Positions 1 through 5,126 of a DNA stretch of 5,767 nt are shown here, one piece after another (the first letter of the stretch is position 1; each line of letters starts with the position of its first letter). The stretch is taken from positions 1-5,767 of the forward strand of contig CAOKLK010000051.1 in NCBI GenBank assembly GCA_948469295.1, given 5' to 3'. Under the pieces are notes generated by a model, which was not told where the DNA came from, made no database searches, and saw only the letters and a program-made list of their open reading frames with translations. The translations under genes and the position numbers were made by a program. Source of the DNA: an uncultured Mycoplasmatota bacterium. Lineage in GTDB: Bacteria; Bacillota_I; Bacilli_A; RF39; UBA660.

Positions 1-50
1 CCTCCACTCCAATCCTGAACTTTAGGATGTTTGAAAATTTCTTCTTTCAT
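1..50 (-). CDS. 5' end of an unidentified gene (3' end outside window)
   Basis: Only the first 16 codons are visible, reading MKEEIFKHPKVQDWSG before the window ends. The ATG at 48-50 is chosen because a GGTGAT motif, complementary to the 3' end of 16S rRNA, lies five bases upstream (56-61). It sits inside the last codons and stop of the preceding pilin gene, so the two are probably translationally coupled. The earlier ATG at 55-57, which overlaps the pilin stop, opens a frame that ends after 11 codons and is rejected. There is too little sequence to name a family. A further component of the pilin assembly system would fit the context, but that is a guess. The visible N-terminus has no prepilin or membrane segment. 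Confidence 0.6.
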   Translation of the reverse strand, partial: MKEEIFKHPKVQDWSG

Positions 51-56
51 TATTCA

Positions 57-431
57 TCACCCCACATTAAATGTGCATTTTTTTTCTCCACTTTGATATT
101 GTATTGTAATTCGTTCACTACCCGTAATCTTTTGTCCAGTAAGAGGATTCATCAGTTCTTCATCAAGAAGTCCATTCTGCCATAGTACTGCAGTAGTTAC
201 ATAACATCCACTACTTTTACAAGTATTTTTTTTAATCTTAATTTCTGGATCGGACAAATCAATATACAAACAAGCAGCTTCCTCTAATGTAACTTTAAAA
301 TCTGTAATATCTTCTTCTTCTCTTTGTGTAAAAATCGAAGTCAAATTATTGGCAATCATCACACTCATCAAAACCATAAGTCCAATTGTTACAATTAACT
401 CAATTAAAGTAAACCCATTCTTCTCTTTCAT
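57..431 (-). CDS. Small type IV pilin / type II pseudopilin-like protein (prepilin N-terminal motif)
   Basis: This 124-residue protein begins with a class III (prepilin) signal. The basic leader MKEKNG is followed by FTLIEL, giving a prepilin peptidase cut between Gly6 and Phe7, N-methylation of Phe7 and the conserved Glu five residues into the mature protein (Glu11). Residues 7-30 form the hydrophobic helix, and an acidic amphipathic stretch follows (38-60). The head carries Cys54, Cys71, Cys76 and Cys119, plus a pilin-like 'LWQNGLL...NPLTG' segment at 83-99 before a beta-rich end. In the family such proteins are extracted from the membrane into a pilus or pseudopilus by an assembly ATPase and a platform protein, neither of which is in this window. 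The four Cys residues suggest disulfides outside the cell. A perfect TATAAT box lies upstream, with AGGGTGG ahead of the ATG. The gene ends in two consecutive TGA codons and is tightly linked to the gene that follows. Major versus minor pilin cannot be decided. Confidence 0.88.
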   Translation of the reverse strand: MKEKNGFTLIELIVTIGLMVLMSVMIANNLTSIFTQREEEDITDFKVTLEEAACLYIDLSDPEIKIKKNTCKSSGCYVTTAVLWQNGLLDEELMNPLTGQKITGSERITIQYQSGEKKCTFNVG

Positions 432-447
432 AATCCACCCTAAAAAT

Positions 448-477
448 ATTATAACCGTTTTTTTCTATTATTTTCGA
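448..477 (-). promoter_or_regulatory. Likely sigma-A promoter for the small pilin gene
   Basis: On the minus strand a perfect -10 box TATAAT (448-453) is preceded, 18 bases upstream, by TCGAAA (472-477), a 4/6 match to the -35 consensus. It lies between the secG terminator and the pilin start, where an independent promoter is expected. The -35 element lies within a palindromic TTTTCGAAAA (471-480), which may be coincidence in such AT-rich DNA. Confidence 0.6.
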
Positions 478-483
478 AAAAAA
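458..483. repeat. AT-rich 8-bp inverted repeat over the pilin promoter
   Basis: TTTTTTTC (458-465) and GAAAAAAA (476-483) are perfect reverse complements separated by 10 bases, and they span the -35 region of the presumed pilin promoter. This could be an operator or simply an A/T-tract coincidence. The stem is weak (one G-C pair), so it is unlikely to terminate transcription alone. Confidence 0.3.
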
Positions 484-505
484 TTACAAAGTTTACAAAA
501 AGTAG

Positions 506-530
506 AAAAAAAAGAACTTCAAAGAGTTCT
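506..530 (-). terminator. Rho-independent terminator after secG
   Basis: On the minus strand AGAACT (525-530) and AGTTCT (513-518) form a 6-bp stem with a 6-base loop, followed by a run of eight T (506-513, sharing one base with the stem). The stem begins inside the secG TAG stop codon (529-531). It separates secG from the pilin gene, which has its own promoter. Confidence 0.7.
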
Positions 531-747
531 ATTTTACAAATAACAGAAAGGAAATCACAAAGAAAATAAGACCAAAAAACATTGTCAGACGACTAATAAA
601 CAATTCTAGTCCTCTTTCTTTCATCTTACCGAATAACGCTTCATTTCCTCCTGTAATAATTTGACCTGCATCACTTGCCTTATTACTTTGAAGTAAAGCA
701 AGTGCAATTAAAAGAACAGATACAATAAGTAATATATTTTCTAACAT
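529..747 (-). CDS. secG: Protein translocase subunit SecG
   Basis: SecG is the small accessory subunit of the SecYEG channel, assisting SecA-driven export of unfolded proteins across the cytoplasmic membrane. The 72-residue length is normal for Bacillota. Two transmembrane helices are visible, at about residues 2-20 and 52-71. Between them lies the family loop, with the LLQ motif at the end of helix 1 (18-20), a Gly-rich ITGGN stretch (31-35), LFGK (38-41) and the RLT motif entering helix 2 (53-55). The start is fixed by a strong GGGAGG site (753-758), five bases before the ATG. A promoter-like pair lies upstream and a terminator follows at the stop codon, so it can be expressed as a single gene, although read-through from the ASST-like gene is possible. 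In many Bacilli secG is followed by the RNase R and SmpB genes. Here a pilin gene follows instead. Confidence 0.93.
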   Translation of the reverse strand: MLENILLIVSVLLIALALLQSNKASDAGQIITGGNEALFGKMKERGLELFISRLTMFFGLIFFVISFLLFVK

Positions 748-771
748 AAAGTCCTCCCTTAAACTCCTAAT

Positions 772-800
772 AATGTATCACAAACAGAAACAAGATTCAA
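772..800 (-). promoter_or_regulatory. Likely promoter for secG
   Basis: On the minus strand TTGAAT (795-800, 4/6 to -35) lies 17 bases from TACATT (772-777, 4/6 to -10). The -10 is extended by a TG one base upstream, giving TGATACATT. It sits in the 67-base gap between the ASST-like stop codon and secG, and no terminator hairpin is visible in that gap. Confidence 0.5.
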
Positions 801-814
801 GAGTTATCCATATA

Positions 815-2722
815 TTAAAAACTAAATACCTTTCCTGTATCATATATATGATCATTAATTTTTACATAAACCGCATAATTTCCTTGCAGTTTTAAATTAA
901 TATTCATTGGAACTGACTGATCCTTCTTTTTATAATGTAAAACATAAGTGTCCTTATTCTCAGAAACAAAGAAAAGATCAACAACTTCCGAACGATCAAA
1001 AATCACATTAAACTGGATCGTATTTCGATTCACATCGAATTCAAAATTACTAGGTTCTGCTTGTAAAAAAGTTTCATAAAAATCTTTAGAAGGTTTCTTT
1101 TCCAACACTTCACCTACACTATTATCAATCGCTGTAAAATCATAATCCAAATAATTCTTAGTTACTTCGTCATAGAAAGAATGTTTAAAAACTCGATAAA
1201 TTCCAAGAGGAATAGTAGCATTAAATATAACCTGATCATCTTGATCGAGTTCAATTATTCTACTACTTGTATAACCATAATTATCATGAATCGAAATATT
1301 ATTTAAATAAGCCTTTTCATTAAATATCCATCCAAAATCAATCAGTTTAGATTTATCTTTTTCATTATACTGGAAACTTCCTAAAGCATAACCAAAATAT
1401 TGTTTTCCAGCATCATATTCCCAATGAGTTTTAATATTTTTTCCATCTATTTCATATAATACAACACTCGAATAATTATCTTGATAATCTTGTAAATATT
1501 CTGATTTTATATTTAATGCATCATAATCATTATTATATAATCCCAAATACCCTTCTTTTGTCAAGAAAGCCGTATGCGATCCTTTAGGAAGCCTTGAACC
1601 ATCACTCATTTGAAGCAAATAAGGAGCAAATGCTGAAGAATAATAATTAGAATCTCCTAATATCCAATTAATCTTTTTCGTTTCAAAATTTAAACTTAAA
1701 ATACTATTAATTCCTCGCAACGATAAAATCATTTCTTTACTATCCTCATCATAATAAATGGAATTAAGCATGATATCGGTCCCTTTAAGACCATTTGCAA
1801 ATTCCTCATCGATTCCTGCCAAAATATCATAAACATCAAATTGGTTAATAATATCACCAGTTTGTGAATTAATTTGATAAACATATGAAGCTGCTAACGA
1901 ACGATTTTCAGAAGCATTTCCTCCCGCTACAATAATAGATCCATCCGATAAAGCAATCAATTCATGATGATAACCATTCTTTAAAGAATATTTCTTATGA
2001 ATTTTACCAAAATAATCAATTTCATAAAAACCATCATAACATTCTAAAAGTCCACTCGATATATCATTTCCCAAATACATATGACCATTATTCGCCCACT
2101 CAATATCAAGAGCATACTTTTTAGCCAAAAGCCAAACAAGATTTCCTTTTCCATCATAAGAAAAAGTTCCAAGATTTCCATTACTAGACATAAAATAAAC
2201 ATCTTTACTAATATCTACAGTCGGATTTTCTACAGAAACATCTAAATTATTTGGATAAACATCTTGACAATCAACGGTAATTTCTTTCAAATCTCCATTT
2301 TTATTAAGCGTTATATGATTTTCTATTCCTGCTTGAAGTCCATAAATTGGAATCGAATGCAGTTTAGATTTTTCCATTTTGGTGACTTCAACATCATTAA
2401 TAGATACAATCACTTCTTCTTCATCTTTTGTTTGAAAAATAACCAAAGCAGTCAAAGGTGCTATCTCAAATGGATCTCGAACTACACAAGGATTATCAAA
2501 CGTACAGGAACTGTCACGTAATATATTATTAATCTTTTCCACACTTTTCTCTTGATCTGAAAGAATATCCGCAAGTGCTGGAACAACATCTTTATCCTGA
2601 AAAAGCTCTTGATACTTCTCTACCTCTTTATGATCACGGACAAAAACAGTAATCAAAATTCCTCCTATTACGACTCCGATAATTATCACACCAATGATTC
2701 CATATTTTTTAATCTTTTTCAT
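815..2722 (-). CDS. Membrane-anchored aryl-sulfate sulfotransferase (ASST)-like protein, complete
   Basis: Bacterial ASSTs move a sulfate group from one phenol to another without PAPS, through a sulfo-histidine intermediate on a six-bladed beta-propeller. This 635-residue protein has one N-terminal anchor helix (about 7-28), placing the rest outside the membrane. A coiled, charged linker follows, then an N-terminal beta domain (about 71-140) with the family-typical 'APLTALVIF' and 'IPIYGL', and the propeller (about 170-535). By alignment from memory with E. coli ASST (His252, His356, Arg374, His436), the matches are His252/His253 (YHHEL), Met318 in place of His356 (DIMLNSI), Arg336 (ILSLR) and His383 (GSHTAF). 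One catalytic-pocket His is therefore missing, and activity is uncertain. The last 80 residues are a beta-rich tail shared with the neighbouring paralogue. Cys73 and Cys79 could form a small disulfide loop. The AGGGGA ribosome site (2729-2734) overlaps the preceding stop codon, indicating coupling to the giant pilin. Family membership is fairly sure. Substrate is unknown. Confidence 0.82.
   Translation of the reverse strand: MKKIKKYGIIGVIIIGVVIGGILITVFVRDHKEVEKYQELFQDKDVVPALADILSDQEKSVEKINNILRDSSCTFDNPCVVRDPFEIAPLTALVIFQTKDEEEVIVSINDVEVTKMEKSKLHSIPIYGLQAGIENHITLNKNGDLKEITVDCQDVYPNNLDVSVENPTVDISKDVYFMSSNGNLGTFSYDGKGNLVWLLAKKYALDIEWANNGHMYLGNDISSGLLECYDGFYEIDYFGKIHKKYSLKNGYHHELIALSDGSIIVAGGNASENRSLAASYVYQINSQTGDIINQFDVYDILAGIDEEFANGLKGTDIMLNSIYYDEDSKEMILSLRGINSILSLNFETKKINWILGDSNYYSSAFAPYLLQMSDGSRLPKGSHTAFLTKEGYLGLYNNDYDALNIKSEYLQDYQDNYSSVVLYEIDGKNIKTHWEYDAGKQYFGYALGSFQYNEKDKSKLIDFGWIFNEKAYLNNISIHDNYGYTSSRIIELDQDDQVIFNATIPLGIYRVFKHSFYDEVTKNYLDYDFTAIDNSVGEVLEKKPSKDFYETFLQAEPSNFEFDVNRNTIQFNVIFDRSEVVDLFFVSENKDTYVLHYKKKDQSVPMNINLKLQGNYAVYVKINDHIYDTGKVFSF
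1394..1456. repeat. Near-identical segment shared by the two ASST-like genes (copy 1)
   Basis: These 63 bases match 5701-5763 with only three mismatches by hand count. They encode the YEIDGKNIKTHWEYDAGKQYF segment (residues 423-443), identical in both proteins. This is the best conserved visible part of the paralogous pair, reflecting duplication with strong constraint or local gene conversion. Confidence 0.75.
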
Positions 2723-2732
2723 CTAATTTCCC

Positions 2733-5036
2733 CTATTCTACAATAAATGGATCACTTTTTGTTCCAGAACCTTTAGAAAGAAGTAATTCATTTTTAAATG
2801 GTAAAACCATTGCACCATTCTTTTGAGTATTAAACTTTTCATTATAAATTGCACTTACTGCCTTTATAGTTCCATTAATTGCATAAATACCAGATAAACT
2901 ATCACCCATACACAAATAATGATATGCTTCTCCATAAGGTGGAAAATCTGGATCAACAGAACAGTGTAAATAAACAGTAGACAAAAGCGTTCCAACATCC
3001 TTCATGTAAGATTTATTATAAATTTGTTTATATTCATTTAATGTCAAAAGCCCATAATAAGCTTGAACTCCATGCCATTCAGAATAATGATAATTATTAA
3101 AATCTAACACATCATCTGTCAGATTTCCAATAGAAAATCTGACACGATTTAAATAGTTGGTCGGATTATTTAATAAATTATAATAATATACTAAATTACG
3201 ATAATTTCGATCTCCATCAACTTTAGGATCACCATATATACCAGAATGTGATCCCACATAATCTCGCATATTACAATGCCCTTCATCACAACAAGGACTA
3301 GTAATAATACTTGCTGGTATACTGTTATCAGCATTCACTGCATAAGTAGTTTGTGCATCTCCTTTATATAAAACAAATAAACGATTGCTATATTTTACGT
3401 AAACTCCATTATTACAATATCCATTACTAATATTACAAGAATCTTGAGCACCCTTCATCGTAATTTCTGTTTTAAAATGATGTACAGTTGGTGCCTCTGT
3501 CTGTAATCCAGCATTGTTTATAACTTCTAGTTTTACAGTATATCGATGATTTAATGGTAAATCTTGTAATGTCAAGGTTCCAGATGTACTAGAATGATAT
3601 ACCTTCTCACTTCCATCTCCATCATCCTTTAATATCACTTTATATTGATAAATACTACTCTCTGGATCATTCGCTTGAAAAGATACAACATATCGATGAT
3701 TCGTTTCTTCAAATCCAAATGATTGAATAATTGGTGGAGTATTATCAAACAAATATCCATTCGAACATACCAATGCACTCTCATTCCCTGCTCGATCTAA
3801 CCCTTTCACACATATCTTCTGTGGATTCTTATTTGGAGTTGTAATTGGTATCACAATATCTCCATTCGCATCTAAATTAAATATACTTGTCGGATTACAA
3901 GAACTTGATGTTGTAATACAATATTTGATTCCACTTACTCCACTATCTGCATCTCTTATTCCTACCTTTAAACTTAATGAACTATAATACGTTCCATTTA
4001 ATGTTTTTTGATAAATACTATATCCTGTCACTGTTGGGGCTGTTCGATCTACCTTATCTACAAAAATTTTTGTAACATCACTTACATTCCCTACCTGATC
4101 CATCACACATGCATAATACTCTCCTTGATTCAAAGACAAATGAATTGTTGATGTATTTAATGGTTGATACGATGACTTATTTAAACTACATGTCGCACTA
4201 GATGTATTTACATAATATCCATATACTCCTGATCCATCTAAATCACTTGTTACAATCTGTACTTCTTTCGCATTATTCTTCCACTCATCATAATGCTCTA
4301 CATTAATCTCATCTTGATACACAATTGGATTTTGACGATCTATTTTTACTTGGGTATACGCTTTATAAATATATGTCTTTCCTTCATGAACAATCTTCAT
4401 AGTAACTTCATATCTCGTATTCATAAATTGAGAAACTTGGATAGCATGTTGATTTTTCGTACTAAAATCTTGATTTACCAACACTCTCTCTGTCTGACTA
4501 TTCCCTTTCCAAATAATCTCTTGGATCGAATTCTTATATCGATTCAAATCTTCATTCGTCTTAAATTGAACGCGTAACACCACATCATCTCGAGTCCAAA
4601 CATCTTTTCCTAATACACTTCCTTGTGGATTCATTTGAACTAATTCAATAATACTTGTTTGAGATTCTAACTCAGCATAATCACAATACTCTTCTCCACT
4701 CAAAGAAGAATGATATTGATTATCATTATAATCAATTCGTATCGTATAACAAAGCATGGAACTATTATCCACTGGATTATCATATGCCCCTTCTTCATTA
4801 TCTGGCTCCATATATCCCTCTTCAATCAAATGTCCAATGTTAACAACACTTCTTCCTGTATCACTAGCCCATGCAGAAGCTTTGGAAAGTGCATAAGAAA
4901 CTTTATTCTCATAACTTTTTTGTTTCATATTATTAGTAACTAGTAAATAAGTTGGAACTCCTATTCCAAATAATAAAGCAATAATTGCTATTACAACCAA
5001 AATCTCCACTAAAGTAAATCCATTTTGTTTCTTCAT
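2733..5036 (-). CDS. Giant modular prepilin-like surface protein (pilin head, Ig-like/FN3-like repeats, Cys/Tyr-rich C-terminal domain)
   Basis: At 767 residues this is several times longer than an ordinary pilin (about 120-200). Its leader MKKQNG is followed by FTLVEI, so prepilin peptidase should cut between Gly6 and Phe7, with Glu11 as the conserved Glu5. The hydrophobic helix spans 7-33. Residues 34-120 resemble a small pilin head ('LIEEGYM...DNPVD...CYTIRIDYNDN', Cys96 and Cys118). Beta-sandwich modules follow at about 127-235, 236-330 (Cys283, Cys310), 334-430 (DADSGVSGIKYC; 'LDRAGNES') and 433-523 (FN3-like, ending 'YTVKLEVINNAG'). The 'D.TAP' and 'DNTPP' linkers are typical of bacterial Ig-like arrays. 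Residues 524-767 form an unrecognised domain with seven Cys and many Tyr, ending in GSGTKSDPFIVE, like the short C-terminal 'GTxxxPY/F' tails of other large Bacillota surface proteins. A pilus-tip adhesin is a reasonable inference. The start has only a weak GAGAGA ribosome site (5042-5047) but is fixed by the prepilin signal. The ASST-like gene follows after ten bases. Confidence 0.87.
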   Translation of the reverse strand: MKKQNGFTLVEILVVIAIIALLFGIGVPTYLLVTNNMKQKSYENKVSYALSKASAWASDTGRSVVNIGHLIEEGYMEPDNEEGAYDNPVDNSSMLCYTIRIDYNDNQYHSSLSGEEYCDYAELESQTSIIELVQMNPQGSVLGKDVWTRDDVVLRVQFKTNEDLNRYKNSIQEIIWKGNSQTERVLVNQDFSTKNQHAIQVSQFMNTRYEVTMKIVHEGKTYIYKAYTQVKIDRQNPIVYQDEINVEHYDEWKNNAKEVQIVTSDLDGSGVYGYYVNTSSATCSLNKSSYQPLNTSTIHLSLNQGEYYACVMDQVGNVSDVTKIFVDKVDRTAPTVTGYSIYQKTLNGTYYSSLSLKVGIRDADSGVSGIKYCITTSSSCNPTSIFNLDANGDIVIPITTPNKNPQKICVKGLDRAGNESALVCSNGYLFDNTPPIIQSFGFEETNHRYVVSFQANDPESSIYQYKVILKDDGDGSEKVYHSSTSGTLTLQDLPLNHRYTVKLEVINNAGLQTEAPTVHHFKTEITMKGAQDSCNISNGYCNNGVYVKYSNRLFVLYKGDAQTTYAVNADNSIPASIITSPCCDEGHCNMRDYVGSHSGIYGDPKVDGDRNYRNLVYYYNLLNNPTNYLNRVRFSIGNLTDDVLDFNNYHYSEWHGVQAYYGLLTLNEYKQIYNKSYMKDVGTLLSTVYLHCSVDPDFPPYGEAYHYLCMGDSLSGIYAINGTIKAVSAIYNEKFNTQKNGAMVLPFKNELLLSKGSGTKSDPFIVE
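3117..3144. repeat. 10-bp perfect inverted repeat inside the giant pilin gene
   Basis: TGTCAGATTT (3117-3126) and AAATCTGACA (3135-3144) are perfect reverse complements with an 8-base spacer. They could form an mRNA hairpin within codons for the C-terminal domain (near VRFSIGNLTDD). There is no T-run after it in the transcribed direction, so it is not a terminator. It may be chance. Confidence 0.45.
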
Positions 5037-5061
5037 TTTAATCTCTCGCTATCTTAAAATA

Positions 5062-5090
5062 ATAATACCAAAAAATTAAAAGTCTTACAA
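5062..5090 (-). promoter_or_regulatory. Likely sigma-A promoter for the giant pilin / ASST-like unit
   Basis: On the minus strand TTGTAA (5085-5090, 4/6 to -35) and TATTAT (5062-5067, 5/6 to -10) are spaced by exactly 17 bases. They sit between the terminator of the upstream gene and the ATG at 5034-5036, with a predicted transcript start near 5055 and a short leader. This supports a two-gene transcript covering the giant pilin and the complete ASST-like gene. Confidence 0.65.
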
Positions 5091-5092
5091 AT

Positions 5093-5126
5093 AAAAAACG
5101 AAAAATATTGTTATTTTTCGTTTTTT
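5093..5126 (-). terminator. Strong hairpin terminator after the upstream ASST-like gene
   Basis: A perfect 15-bp inverted repeat (5093-5107 with 5112-5126) encloses a 4-base loop. The outer arms are A6/T6 tracts, so on the minus strand an A-tract precedes and a T-tract ends the hairpin, as in a rho-independent terminator. The same symmetry would let it work in both directions. It starts directly at the stop codon of the partial upstream gene (5125-5127) and isolates it from the next unit. Confidence 0.85.

Noticed and set aside
54..59. Alternative genetic code with TGA read as Trp (Mollicutes-like)
   Set aside because: All Trp codons checked in these genes are TGG, no TGA occurs inside the conserved frames, and the tandem TGA sits exactly where the pilin should end.
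349..543. Plus-strand open frame over the start of the small pilin gene and the adjacent intergenic region
   Set aside because: It lies antisense to a well-supported prepilin and to the secG terminator, has no ribosome site or family features, and is Phe/Ile/Lys-rich as expected of AT-rich shadow frames.
2264..2521. Plus-strand open frame antisense to the ASST-like gene
   Set aside because: It is fully contained in the conserved N-terminal part of the ASST-like gene, and its composition looks like noise from the opposite strand.
815..2722. PQQ-dependent dehydrogenase or other beta-propeller enzyme
   Set aside because: The N-terminal beta domain motif (APLTALVIF) and the ordered HH, NSI-YD, SLR, SHTA and WEY motifs fit ASST better, and no PQQ-binding Trp-docking repeats were seen.
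4293..4943. Three plus-strand open frames antisense to the giant pilin gene
   Set aside because: All overlap the pilin head and first Ig-like module, overlap one another, and show no recognisable domain or ribosome site.
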